Shown: positions 24,136-33,509 of the stretch, piece after piece | Position numbering within the stretch: the stretch's first letter is position 1 | Layout: each line of letters starts with the position of its first letter | Assembly: GCA_902762565.1 (NCBI GenBank) | Contig: CACWOS010000008.1 | Span: 1-64,000 of the forward strand | Direction of reading: 5' to 3' | Origin: an uncultured Prevotellaceae bacterium | Lineage (GTDB): Bacteria > Bacteroidota > Bacteroidia > Bacteroidales > Bacteroidaceae | Length of the DNA: 64,000 bases | The notes under the pieces: generated by a model | Told to the model about the DNA's origin: nothing | Seen by the model: only the letters and a program-made list of their open reading frames with translations | Database searches by the model: none | Program-made: the position numbers and the translations under genes

Positions 24136-26340
24136 ATGCGAAACATAATGCTATATATGTCCCTAATGCTGACAATTCTGGCGGTTTGTACTGATGTTCA
24201 GGCCAGCGCAGACGGACGATTATCAGCGTGGTTAGAAGAGGTAATTGAGCAAGATGCTCAGCAGGCTGGACGAAGGGCTGCCGAAAGTACAGAACAGCTC
24301 ACTACGGTCTTCCTTCAAATGAAGGACGGCATTGACGACGAGACGCTGGCGCGGCTAGGCTGCAAGAAGTATGCCCAATTGGGCGACATCGCCATCGTTA
24401 CCGTGCCTCTGAGCAGAGTCAGCGATCTGGCAGAACAGCCAGAGGTGGTTCGCGTGGAGGCTAACGATAAAGCACGATTTACGATGGACAACGTGGCAAC
24501 GGCTACGAACGTGCTACCCGTCTACGAGCAGACTTCTGAACATCCGGCTTTTACGGGACAGGGCGTCATCGTCGGATTAGAGGACGTAGGCTTCGACTTG
24601 ACTCATCCCACGTTTTACGACGACACGTCGCTCAGCCACTACCGCATCAAGGCGTTCTGGGATATGCTGGCACCACATACCGACAACGACCGGTTACCCG
24701 TAGGTAACGAGTGGACGACGGCAGAAGACATTCTGGCGCAATGCCATGCTACAGACAATCACCTCTTCTATCATGGCACCCATACGACAGGCACTGCGGC
24801 AGGTAGCGGATACGACTCGCCCTATCGTGGCATGGCATGGGAGAGCGACATCTGTCTAGTGGCTAATGCTGTGACGGAAGACACCGTGCTCATCAACCCA
24901 TCAGACTATTACCTCTATACCAATGCGACGGACGCTTTGGGATTCAAGTACATCTTCGACTATGCCGAAAGCCAACATAAACCGTGCGTAGTATCGTTCA
25001 GCGAAGGCTATACGCCACGTATGGACGGTGACGACCGCCTGTATGCCACCTTCCTAAGCCGACTGACAGGGCCTGGCCGCATCTTTGTTTCGTCGGCAGG
25101 CAATGAGCGCCAACGTCTGACATACGTGCATAAGCCGCAGGGAGTTGAAACTGCGGGCAGTTTCATAGAGGCCTACGAGAAGCGTGTGACCTATCGACTG
25201 ATGACGGACGGCAAGCCTACATTACGGTTAATTGCTTATCAAGATAAGGACGTAGCAGACAAGGAACTGCGCATAGCGATAAGCAGCGACGGCAGGAGCG
25301 GTAACAATCTAAAGGACACGCTCTTTATCAATGGCGACACCTGTGCCGTGAGTATCGAGAGATACAATGCACAACTCGTAGAAGACAAAATTGGCTATAT
25401 TATTGTGCTGACAGCCAATCGTAAACTCCACGGCATGAAACCGATGGCCCTCGTGATAGAGGGAGAAAACTGCGAGGCAGAGCTCCTAGGCAGTTCGTCA
25501 TACGGGTTTACGAATAAGGACACCGATACGCGGTGGAACGATGCAGAAAGTAGTCACAACATACTGGCACCAGGCTGTTTCGACGCTGCGATAACAGTTG
25601 GAAGCACATCGCACCGATTGCAGTACACGAACATGAAAGGCGATAGTATAACTGACACGCACGCCAAAACTGCAGGACTACTGTCATGGTTCTCGTCAGT
25701 AGGACCTACTCTCGATGGGCGAATAAAACCCGACGTGACAGCACCTGGCAACTACGTCATCTCAGCACTCAGCACCTATTATCTCGAGGCACACCCCAAT
25801 GGGACTTACAATCACGTGAAGCATTTCGACGCACAGGGGCGTACCTACGCCTGGGCGGCAGATTTGGGCACATCAATGTCGACACCTGCCGTAGCGGGCA
25901 TCATAGCTCTCTGGCTACAAGCCAAGCCTACCCTGACGCCTGATGACATACGCGGCACCCTGCAGCGCACTTGCCGACATCCAGAAGAGGGGCTCGACTA
26001 TCCCAACAATCTTTATGGATATGGAGACATCGATGCCTATAGGGGCCTGCTCGACGTTCTGAACATCAGTGGCATCAAAGAACTTAGCCACCACCAGCCT
26101 CAAAGCGTGCGGGTGGGTATAAAGGACGGACAACTGCATATGCAATTCGCTCAAAAGCCCTCTAGACCTGTCATGCTCAGCATTTATACGGCAACAGGCG
26201 AATTGAAATATCAGCAGAGACTACTCAATACTGGTCAGGAAGTGATGCTTCCACTGCCCATCAAGGGCAATGGCGTATATGTCGTCCAATTGACGGGGAC
26301 AGATAAAGGAGTTACGGGCTCGCAACTGATCAGATTATAG
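24136..26340 (+). CDS. Secreted subtilisin-like serine protease (S8) with probable type IX sorting tail
   Basis: A 734-residue exported protease. Signal peptide MRNIMLYMSLMLTILAVCTDVQA; catalytic D150 (EDVGFD), H213 (HGTHTTG), oxyanion N323 (SSAGNE) and S580 (GTSMSTPAVAG). The last 75 residues form a beta domain (LSIYTATGELKYQQRLL...LPIKGNGVYVVQLTGT) that looks like the C-terminal sorting domain of type IX secretion cargo, and the core of that system is encoded at 38-44 kb. The start is the ATG after the promoter; the frame upstream of it is not transcribed from that promoter. Cell-surface or secreted location inferred. Confidence 0.85.
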   Translation: MRNIMLYMSLMLTILAVCTDVQASADGRLSAWLEEVIEQDAQQAGRRAAESTEQLTTVFLQMKDGIDDETLARLGCKKYAQLGDIAIVTVPLSRVSDLAEQPEVVRVEANDKARFTMDNVATATNVLPVYEQTSEHPAFTGQGVIVGLEDVGFDLTHPTFYDDTSLSHYRIKAFWDMLAPHTDNDRLPVGNEWTTAEDILAQCHATDNHLFYHGTHTTGTAAGSGYDSPYRGMAWESDICLVANAVTEDTVLINPSDYYLYTNATDALGFKYIFDYAESQHKPCVVSFSEGYTPRMDGDDRLYATFLSRLTGPGRIFVSSAGNERQRLTYVHKPQGVETAGSFIEAYEKRVTYRLMTDGKPTLRLIAYQDKDVADKELRIAISSDGRSGNNLKDTLFINGDTCAVSIERYNAQLVEDKIGYIIVLTANRKLHGMKPMALVIEGENCEAELLGSSSYGFTNKDTDTRWNDAESSHNILAPGCFDAAITVGSTSHRLQYTNMKGDSITDTHAKTAGLLSWFSSVGPTLDGRIKPDVTAPGNYVISALSTYYLEAHPNGTYNHVKHFDAQGRTYAWAADLGTSMSTPAVAGIIALWLQAKPTLTPDDIRGTLQRTCRHPEEGLDYPNNLYGYGDIDAYRGLLDVLNISGIKELSHHQPQSVRVGIKDGQLHMQFAQKPSRPVMLSIYTATGELKYQQRLLNTGQEVMLPLPIKGNGVYVVQLTGTDKGVTGSQLIRL

Positions 26341-26348
26341 GAGGGTTA

Positions 26349-28427
26349 TCATTCGCTAGCCTTTTCTGCTGCTTTTCGGGCTGCGCGCTCTGCCTTCTTG
26401 GCGGCACGTTTTTCAGCCTTCTGCTGCTTTCGTAAGGCTTTTTCCTCAGCCTTTTGCTGTTTGCGAAGTGCTTTTTCTTCAGCTTTTTGCTGTTTGTGAA
26501 GTGCCTTCTCGTCAGCTTTCTGTTGCTTGCGTTCGTCGCGTGCTGCCTTGTCTTCATCGGACAGTTTATGGAATCGAAGACCTGGCTTGATTTTGGTCTT
26601 CTTCATCTCATCGGTGTTGGTGAACGAGAAGCTACAAAGCACATCGATACGCCCACCCTTCATCGTAATATTGCCATCGGCCACAGCACCGTCACTCTTA
26701 ATGTTAGCCACAATATTGCGCACCTTAACCTTCTTGTACGCAGCCTCATAGACTTCTGCATCAACCTGTCCGATAGGCAGTTTACCACCTTTTTGTTTAC
26801 GCATAATAGCCGTACGAGGCTTGGAGATATCAAATTTAAAGTCGGCCTTGCAGGCTATCTTGCCGATGTCGGGCATATCCATAACCCGTCCTAACATGAA
26901 GGAGTCGCTACGAGCTGTTCCGTAAACGTATTTGTTAAGTTCGTCAAGGGCGAAATTGAAATTGATGCGACCACCAGCGGTATTCAGCAAACCTTGGAAG
27001 GTCTCTTTCTTCCACAACACGTTGAAATCGCCTGTATAATGGATAGTACCCAGATTATGCAGTTGCTTCATCATAAACTTCTTGACAGGGAACTGGCTGA
27101 TGATGCGTTCTTTGATACCGCCCTGCGCTGTCATTTTGTTGACGTGGAAATGGACATTCAGTTGGTGTTTGTCTTTCAAACCCGTAATACCGCCATCAGC
27201 ACTGATAGTCAGCTTCTTTTCTGGAGTAGTGACGCTGACATTTTGGAACTTCAGATGCTCAGCATCGCCACTGAAATTGACACGCAACAACAGAGGCATC
27301 GTGAAGCCTGACAAGACGGGGGCAAAAGGACGGGCAATATCCTTCAGAATGACACGTCCTGTGACAGGAGTGGCAGAGAACTTAAATGGACGATCCAATT
27401 TCTTGCTGGGCAATAATATCGTAGCATCAGCTATCTTCAACTGTGAGTTAGGCAGTTGGATAGCGACATCGCTTAAATGCCCTGTACCTCTGACAAACTG
27501 TGCTTTGGCCTGTAATGACTTAAGCTCCAAGCCAGAGCCTTTGTCAAGGGCACGACACTGGGTAATGGTAGCCACAATGCTGTCGTTCAGAAAATGATGG
27601 ATGTCAGCCGTGAGGGCTGCCTCAATATCGAAATGACCTGCATCGAAGGCACCTCGCTTGGGTTTCCCTTTGTTTTTACGAGGCTTATGATTATCGGTAA
27701 CGAAATGGATACCGTCAATCTCCGCCTGCCCCTTTGTGCTATCACCCCAACAGAACAGATGATCTATCTTGAGGCGATTGTCGACATCGCCCTTCTTAGT
27801 ATGACTGACCCACGAACGCTGCACATCGGTAATCGTGACGGTATGCTTACCACTGCCTTCTCGCTTATATAACAGGTTCTGCAAGGAATAGGTCTGATTA
27901 TTGAAGGACACATCAATATTAGCTAGCGAGACCTTACTGAGATTGAGCGTCAGTTTCTTTTTCTTGCCCTGTTCTTCCTTGGGCTTCTGGTCACGTGACG
28001 CCGTAGAATCCTTCTTGAAGGCATCGATAATAAACTGGAAGTTGGCAGCAGAGTCAGGTCTTGGCTTATAGAGTTGTGCCTTGACGCCGTCTATCGACGC
28101 ATCGGTAATACGCACCTCGTTGCGAAGCAGTGGCAACCACTTCACATTGACAGACAAACGATTGAGCTGTAACATCTTTCGATGCTGGAGGTCTTCCACA
28201 TCCAAACCATAGAGATAAATATCCTGTGAGAAAAGACCAATGCTGACGCTATCAATCTCGACGCGCGTCTGCAACTTATCGGACAACAAACCTATGGCAT
28301 GTTTGAGCAGTTTGTTCTGAAAGGCATCGGTATTCAAAAGGAATACTGTGCCTACTATCAGTACCATCAAGGACGCTATCAGTCCTCCCAGCACCTTCAG
28401 AACAGTTAACCCTCGCCCCTTAACCAT
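26349..28427 (-). CDS. AsmA-like envelope protein with Lys/Glu-rich tail
   Basis: A 692-residue protein with one N-terminal transmembrane helix (VLKVLGGLIASLMVLIVGTVFLL) and a long, beta-rich region. The first 110 residues (LLSDKLQTRVEIDSVSIGLFSQDIYLYGLDVED) resemble the start of AsmA/TamB-type bridge proteins that carry lipids between membranes. The last 60 residues are an 11-residue repeat of the KALRKQQKAEE type, probably a charged helix. It is the third gene after gltX and waaA, 6 nt past the waaA stop codon. Function inferred only from the family. Confidence 0.7.
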   Translation of the reverse strand: MVKGRGLTVLKVLGGLIASLMVLIVGTVFLLNTDAFQNKLLKHAIGLLSDKLQTRVEIDSVSIGLFSQDIYLYGLDVEDLQHRKMLQLNRLSVNVKWLPLLRNEVRITDASIDGVKAQLYKPRPDSAANFQFIIDAFKKDSTASRDQKPKEEQGKKKKLTLNLSKVSLANIDVSFNNQTYSLQNLLYKREGSGKHTVTITDVQRSWVSHTKKGDVDNRLKIDHLFCWGDSTKGQAEIDGIHFVTDNHKPRKNKGKPKRGAFDAGHFDIEAALTADIHHFLNDSIVATITQCRALDKGSGLELKSLQAKAQFVRGTGHLSDVAIQLPNSQLKIADATILLPSKKLDRPFKFSATPVTGRVILKDIARPFAPVLSGFTMPLLLRVNFSGDAEHLKFQNVSVTTPEKKLTISADGGITGLKDKHQLNVHFHVNKMTAQGGIKERIISQFPVKKFMMKQLHNLGTIHYTGDFNVLWKKETFQGLLNTAGGRINFNFALDELNKYVYGTARSDSFMLGRVMDMPDIGKIACKADFKFDISKPRTAIMRKQKGGKLPIGQVDAEVYEAAYKKVKVRNIVANIKSDGAVADGNITMKGGRIDVLCSFSFTNTDEMKKTKIKPGLRFHKLSDEDKAARDERKQQKADEKALHKQQKAEEKALRKQQKAEEKALRKQQKAEKRAAKKAERAARKAAEKASE

Positions 28428-28433
28428 GAACCA

Positions 28434-29687
28434 TTATAGTTTGACATCAGATAATATCTTACGTGTGGCGCCCGTCATCTGTTCCACGAACTTTCCAGAC
28501 TGTCGACCAGCTTTCGCTATTGTATCGGGAGAACTGATAAAGCGCTGCATGATGTGTTGGAAGTCATCAGGGTTTTTAATCTCCAGTCCGCCACCACAGG
28601 CTTTCAAGCCTTGGGCCTCCTGAAAGCGCTCGTTATTGGGACCAAAAATGACGGGAACATCCCAAACTGCAGCCTCCAACGTATTATGAATGCCCACACC
28701 AAAGCCACCACCAACATAGGTAACATCTGCATAACGATAGATGCTGCTAAGGAGTCCGAAGCAGTCGATGATTAGTATTTCTATATCTTCTAGATTTTCT
28801 AGAGTCTCTAGATTTTCTAGAGCAGAATATCTTGCGACCTTGCGACCTGCCAATAGCTTTTCAATCTGTTGCAGGTGCTCCTCGCCAATGACATGCGGAG
28901 CTATGATGAGCTTCCAATCCTTATGCTCATTAAAGAAAGGAATGAATATCTCTTCGTCTGGTTGCCATGAAGAGCCGGCAATGAATACTTTGGGCTTTTG
29001 GCTGTTAGCTGTTAGCTTTTGGCAGAAGGTTTCGACGATGGGCAGTTGCTTGGCAGCAGCCTTAATCTGTAGCACACGGTCAAAACGCGTATCGCCCACT
29101 ACAGTAACATCCGTAACACCTATCGTAGCCAACAATTCACGACTCACCTCATTCTGTACATAGAAGCGGGTGAAGCACTTCAGTACATGGGCATACTGAT
29201 GACCATACCAGCGAAAAAACACCTGACCAGGACGGAAGATACTACTGACACTATAAACGGGAATACCACGATGACGTAGAATATGCAGATAGTTATACCA
29301 GAACTCATATTTGATAAAAAACGCCATCACAGGACGGACAGTACGTAGGAAACGACGTGCATTGGTGATGGTGTCTAGAGGTAGATAACAGATGATATCG
29401 GCTCCTTCGTAATTTTTGCGCACCTCATAGCCAGATGGTGAGAAAAAGGTAAGCAGGATTTTATATTCAGGGTGGTCGCGACGTAGCTGTTCCATCAATG
29501 GACGACCTTGTTCAAACTCACCCAACGAGGCTGCATGGAACCATACGTATCTGGCACTAGGGTCTACCTTTTCTCTCAGAATACGGATGGCCTCGCGCTC
29601 ACCACGCCACATCTTGCGCACTTTCTCGTTGAAAAAGCTCGCAATGATAACACCTAGCTGATATATATATATGATGACATTATACAT
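28434..29687 (-). CDS. waaA: Kdo (3-deoxy-D-manno-octulosonate) transferase
   Basis: A 417-residue GT30 glycosyltransferase that adds Kdo to lipid A precursor. Recognised by WFHAASLGEFEQGRPL (catalytic Glu), FFIKYEFWYNYLHIL, VGDTRFDRV, and GGFGVGIHNTLEAAVWDVPVIFGPN. Two in-frame tandem arrays sit in the C-terminal half: residues 222-231 (around LTANSQK, 7-nt units) and 288-302 (ALENLETLENLEDI, 9-nt CTAG units). Both lie between conserved motifs. The ATG overlaps the gltX stop codon by one base (TAATG). Confidence 0.92.
   Translation of the reverse strand: MYNVIIYIYQLGVIIASFFNEKVRKMWRGEREAIRILREKVDPSARYVWFHAASLGEFEQGRPLMEQLRRDHPEYKILLTFFSPSGYEVRKNYEGADIICYLPLDTITNARRFLRTVRPVMAFFIKYEFWYNYLHILRHRGIPVYSVSSIFRPGQVFFRWYGHQYAHVLKCFTRFYVQNEVSRELLATIGVTDVTVVGDTRFDRVLQIKAAAKQLPIVETFCQKLTANSQKPKVFIAGSSWQPDEEIFIPFFNEHKDWKLIIAPHVIGEEHLQQIEKLLAGRKVARYSALENLETLENLEDIEILIIDCFGLLSSIYRYADVTYVGGGFGVGIHNTLEAAVWDVPVIFGPNNERFQEAQGLKACGGGLEIKNPDDFQHIMQRFISSPDTIAKAGRQSGKFVEQMTGATRKILSDVKL
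28781..28825. repeat. Tandem nonamer (CTAGNNNNN) array inside waaA
   Basis: CTATATCTT, CTAGATTTT, CTAGAGTCT, CTAGATTTT, CTAGAGCAG at exact 9-nt spacing. Since 9 is a multiple of 3, the product is a three-residue repeat (LEN/LET/LEN/LED). Same type as the array between rpsI and rpsB. Confidence 0.88.
28996..29023. repeat. Tandem heptamer array inside waaA
   Basis: TTTTGGC, TGTTAGC, TGTTAGC, TTTTGGC at exact 7-nt spacing. On the reverse strand it encodes TANSQK, almost the same peptide as the array in trpE. Confidence 0.88.
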
Positions 29688-31204
29688 TAGCCTAATACTT
29701 CAATGGCACGCTGCATACGACGAATAGTTTCCTCCTTGCCGAGGAAGGCAGAGATATCGAACATACCAGGACCCTTGCCTTCGCCAACGAGGGTCAGTCG
29801 CCAAGCGTTCATAATGTTACCAAGCTTATATTCTTTCTGTTCAATCCATGCGTGGACAATCTGCTCCTGATTCTCAAGCGAAAAGTCATCAATACCTTCC
29901 AACACACTGATTAGTTCAGTAAGTTGCTGAGCAGAATCTTCTTTCCAACGCTTTTTGGCAGTCTTTTCATCATATTCTGTAGGAGCAACAAAGAAGAATG
30001 AGCACAAAGGCCACAACTCATGAACAAACGACACACGGTCCTTCATCATGCGTGTCACCTCAAGAATGCGCTCAGATGTCTCATTTGGACAATGCTCCTT
30101 GACAATAGGCTCAAAGAGGGCTGCTATCTCCTCATTCGACTTTTTGAGGATATATTCATGATTGAACCAGATAGCCTTCTCGTAAGCGAACTTAGCACCA
30201 GCTTTCGAGCACTTTGAAATATCGAACAAAGGCACCAACTCATCAAGAGAGAAGATTTCCTGTTCTGTTCCCGGATTCCAGCCTAGCAGGGCAAGGAAAT
30301 TAATGACGGCCTCGGGGAAGTAACCGTCCTCACGATATCCACGAGAGGTCTCACCACTCTTGGGGTCTGTCCATCGCAGGGGAAATACGGGGAAGCCCAA
30401 ACGGTCACCATCTCGCTTTGATAATTTACCCTTGCCATCAGGTTTCAACAACAAAGGCAGATGAGCAAACTGAGGCATAGTATCCTCCCAACCAAAAGCA
30501 CGGTAGAGCATCACGTGCAATGGAGCTGAGGGGAGCCACTCTTCACCGCGAATAACATGCGAGATTTCCATCAAGTGGTCATCAACGATATTTGCCAAAT
30601 GGTATGTGGGCAGTTCATCGGCACTCTTATAAAGCACCTTATCGTCACAAACATCACTCTTCACACGAACTTCACCACGGATAAGGTCATTGACAAGAAT
30701 TTCCTGCCCAGCTTCTACCTTGAAACGGACTACATACTGATTACCCTCAGCTATCAATCGTTCAACCTCATCCTTAGGAAGCGTCAACGAATTACGCATC
30801 TGCTCACGAGTATGACAATCGTACTGAAAATTCTGAATCTCTGCACGTTTTGCCTCCAACTCCTGTGGGCTATCAAAAGCGATATAAGCCCTACCATTGT
30901 CAAGCAATTGTTTGACATACTTTTTATAGATGTCACGACGCTCACTCTGACGATAAGGTCCCTTATCACCACCAAAGGATACACCCTCATCAAACTGAAT
31001 ACCCAACCACTTGAAACTCTCTATGATATACTCCTCGGCCCCAGGCACAAAACGAGTAGAATCCGTATCCTCAATACGGAACACCAAATCGCCACCATGC
31101 TGTTTGGCAAACAAGTAATTATACAATGCCGTACGCACACCTCCGATGTGCAATGCCCCCGTAGGACTAGGTGCAAAACGCACCCTAACTCTTCTTTCTG
31201 TCAT
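29687..31204 (-). CDS. gltX: Glutamyl-tRNA synthetase
   Basis: A 505-residue class I synthetase starting [25 protein letters not shown] with HIGH motif HIGG and the KMSKS-type motif KLSKRDG. The frame is open to 31321, but the extension lies across the promoter (31226-31233) and has no GluRS similarity, so the ATG at 31202-31204 is used. First gene of gltX-waaA-asmA-like. Confidence 0.95.
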   Translation of the reverse strand: MTERRVRVRFAPSPTGALHIGGVRTALYNYLFAKQHGGDLVFRIEDTDSTRFVPGAEEYIIESFKWLGIQFDEGVSFGGDKGPYRQSERRDIYKKYVKQLLDNGRAYIAFDSPQELEAKRAEIQNFQYDCHTREQMRNSLTLPKDEVERLIAEGNQYVVRFKVEAGQEILVNDLIRGEVRVKSDVCDDKVLYKSADELPTYHLANIVDDHLMEISHVIRGEEWLPSAPLHVMLYRAFGWEDTMPQFAHLPLLLKPDGKGKLSKRDGDRLGFPVFPLRWTDPKSGETSRGYREDGYFPEAVINFLALLGWNPGTEQEIFSLDELVPLFDISKCSKAGAKFAYEKAIWFNHEYILKKSNEEIAALFEPIVKEHCPNETSERILEVTRMMKDRVSFVHELWPLCSFFFVAPTEYDEKTAKKRWKEDSAQQLTELISVLEGIDDFSLENQEQIVHAWIEQKEYKLGNIMNAWRLTLVGEGKGPGMFDISAFLGKEETIRRMQRAIEVLG

Positions 31205-31225
31205 GCAAATAGTTAATTTTGGGTG

Positions 31226-31233
31226 CAAAGGTA
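31226..31233 (-). promoter_or_regulatory. Promoter -7 element of gltX
   Basis: TACCTTTG on the reverse strand; start near 31220, about 16 nt before the ATG. Divergent from the promoter at 31256. Confidence 0.6.
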
Positions 31234-31255
31234 CGAAAAAATAGAATAAAATTAC

Positions 31256-31263
31256 TATCTTTG
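31256..31263 (+). promoter_or_regulatory. Promoter -7 element of the HD-domain gene
   Basis: TATCTTTG fits TAnnTTTG; start near 31270, about 13 nt before the ATG at 31283. Confidence 0.6.
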
Positions 31264-31282
31264 CACCAAAATATAATAGAAC

Positions 31283-33334
31283 ATGAGTACTTTTAATATA
31301 AAAAACGACCCTTATTGGCATCGGATGCTGATAAGAATAGCATTGGTGATCACCTCCGTAACTATTGTAGTATGGTCAATGCCACGTGATAGCCGTACAT
31401 ATTTCCATGTTGAACAGGGAAAACCTTGGAAGTATGCCGACTTCACTGCCCCCTACGACTTCCCCGTCTACAAGTCAGAGGCTGCCATCAAGGCAGAACG
31501 CGACAGTGTCTTACATGAATATGAGCCATATTATAAATACAACAAAGAAGTAGAAACGCAGATGGTTCATAAGTTCATGAACGACTATGCTCAAGGCATT
31601 CCTGGTCTGCCTGCTGACTATTTGTTCTTTATCTCCAACCGTCTTCACAGCCTTTATGACCAAGGCATCATGGAACAAAAAGAATATAGCGAGTTGCGTA
31701 ACGACACCTCGAAAACCATACGTATTGTTAATGGTAAAGAGGCTGCCAGCGTCAGCATTCTTGAGGTATATTCTGCCAAGACTGCCTACGAGCAATTATT
31801 TTCGGACCCGAAGCTGGCACCTCAACGTAACATTCTTAAGCGTTGCAATCTGAACGACTATATCGTACCAAATCTAACATACGACCGCGAACGTTCAGAA
31901 TCAAGCCGTGACGAACTTTTGTCAGGCATAGCCCTTGCCAGTGGTTTGGTACAAAAAGGTCAAAAGATAGTGGGACGTGGTGAGATTGTGACAGAAAAGA
32001 CATATCGCATCGTAGAGTCTTTCAAACAGGAAAATGAACGACGCAACGAAGACGTCACGCAAAATCAGATATCACTGACAGGTCAAATACTTTATGTGAC
32101 CATTATCATGATATGCTTTACCATCTATCTGAGCCTCTATCGTATTGACTATTTTGACAAGCCACGCAGTATCATGATGCTATACGCACTTATCATCATA
32201 TTCGCTGTGGCTACAGCGCTATTCATGCGCAATACGTTCATTCACGTCTACATCCTGCCCTATGCTATGGTGCCAATCTTTATCCGAGTGTTTATGGATT
32301 CGCGTACAGCTTTTATGACCCATTTCACGATGGTACTGATATGTGCAGTCATGTTGCAACACCCCTTTGAGTTCATTGCCGTAGAGACAATAGCAGGTTT
32401 AGTAGCCATTAGTTCTCTGCGTGAACTGAGCCAACGCTCACAGCTATTCAAGACTGCTCTTATCGTCACAGCAATAGCCATGAGTGTTAATCTGGCTTGT
32501 GATTGGATGCGTGCCGATGCTTTGGCTCAGATAGATTATTCAGCATATAACTACCTCGCTGTTAACGGCGTTGCACTGCTCTTTGCCTATCCCCTGCTCT
32601 ACCTCATCGAAAAGGCTTTCGGATTCACTAGTGATATCACGCTTATCGAACTGTCAAACACTAACAATGAATTACTACGTAAAATGAGTGAGGTGGCCCC
32701 AGGCACCTTCAATCACTCTATACAGGTAGCTAATCTGGCTGGTGAAATAGCAAACAAGATTGGCGCCAAAGCTCAATTGGTACGTACAGGAGCCTTGTAT
32801 CACGATATTGGAAAGCTCTCAAACCCTATTTATTTTACAGAAAACCAATCTGGTATTGATCCACATGAGATGCTAACTGATATAGAGAGTGCTCAGATTA
32901 TTATCAGCCATGTAACAGAGGGACTAAAAATGGCTGATAAATACAACCTACCTCAAGTTATTCGCGAGTTCATTTCCACCCATCACGGACAAGGCAAAGC
33001 CAAGTTCTTCTATATTCGCTATAATAACGAACATCCTGACGAGCCCGTAGATGATTTACTATTCACTTACCCAGGACCAAATCCATTCACACGCGAACAT
33101 GCCTGTTTGATGATGGCAGATGGCGTTGAGGCAGCTTCTCGTTCACTACCCGATTATACAGAGCAATCAATACGCCAGTTGGTAGAAAGAATTATCGATT
33201 CGCAAGTCGCTGATGGATATTTCCGCGAGTGTCCTGTTACCTTCCGCGATATCCAGTATGCCAAGACGGTACTCATTGAAAAGTTGAAGACTATCTATCA
33301 TACACGTATCAGCTATCCTGACGAAAAAAAGTAA
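31283..33334 (+). CDS. 7TM receptor-like HD-domain phosphohydrolase (PgpH-type)
   Basis: A 683-residue membrane protein: one N-terminal membrane segment, an extracytoplasmic region (to about residue 265), seven membrane helices (to about 460) and a C-terminal HD domain with [14 protein letters not shown], the HD pair H507-D508 in [13 protein letters not shown], and [13 protein letters not shown]. This is the layout of 7TMR-HD proteins; the Listeria member PgpH degrades cyclic di-AMP. The same reaction is a reasonable inference here, not proven. Followed by a good terminator. Confidence 0.88.
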   Translation: MSTFNIKNDPYWHRMLIRIALVITSVTIVVWSMPRDSRTYFHVEQGKPWKYADFTAPYDFPVYKSEAAIKAERDSVLHEYEPYYKYNKEVETQMVHKFMNDYAQGIPGLPADYLFFISNRLHSLYDQGIMEQKEYSELRNDTSKTIRIVNGKEAASVSILEVYSAKTAYEQLFSDPKLAPQRNILKRCNLNDYIVPNLTYDRERSESSRDELLSGIALASGLVQKGQKIVGRGEIVTEKTYRIVESFKQENERRNEDVTQNQISLTGQILYVTIIMICFTIYLSLYRIDYFDKPRSIMMLYALIIIFAVATALFMRNTFIHVYILPYAMVPIFIRVFMDSRTAFMTHFTMVLICAVMLQHPFEFIAVETIAGLVAISSLRELSQRSQLFKTALIVTAIAMSVNLACDWMRADALAQIDYSAYNYLAVNGVALLFAYPLLYLIEKAFGFTSDITLIELSNTNNELLRKMSEVAPGTFNHSIQVANLAGEIANKIGAKAQLVRTGALYHDIGKLSNPIYFTENQSGIDPHEMLTDIESAQIIISHVTEGLKMADKYNLPQVIREFISTHHGQGKAKFFYIRYNNEHPDEPVDDLLFTYPGPNPFTREHACLMMADGVEAASRSLPDYTEQSIRQLVERIIDSQVADGYFRECPVTFRDIQYAKTVLIEKLKTIYHTRISYPDEKK

Positions 33335-33373
33335 AAGGAGAATAACAATTCGGTGTTTGCGAACACAATTTTA

Positions 33374-33415
33374 TGCACACTTTTGCACTTTTATGCAGAA
33401 AGTGTGCACTTTTTA
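33374..33415 (+). terminator. Terminator of the HD-domain gene
   Basis: A 10-bp stem TGCACACTTT/AAAGTGTGCA (33374-33383, 33399-33408) with a 15-nt loop, followed by CTTTTT. Confidence 0.7.
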
Positions 33416-33469
33416 GTTAATAAGCGTTAATAGTTTTTGCACTTTTAATGGACTTTTGTGCAATAGCAT

Positions 33470-33477
33470 TACCTTTG
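33470..33477 (+). promoter_or_regulatory. Promoter -7 element of the FadL-like gene
   Basis: TACCTTTG fits TAnnTTTG; start near 33484. It lies inside an upstream extension of the frame and so supports the ATG at 33510. Confidence 0.6.
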
Positions 33478-33509
33478 CAGCCGATTTTAGCAAACAAAGT
33501 TTAAAAGTA

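Noticed and set aside
30557..31216. A 219-codon frame antisense to gltX
   Set aside because: Entirely within the well-supported gltX gene; Thr/Ile/Leu-rich with no motif.
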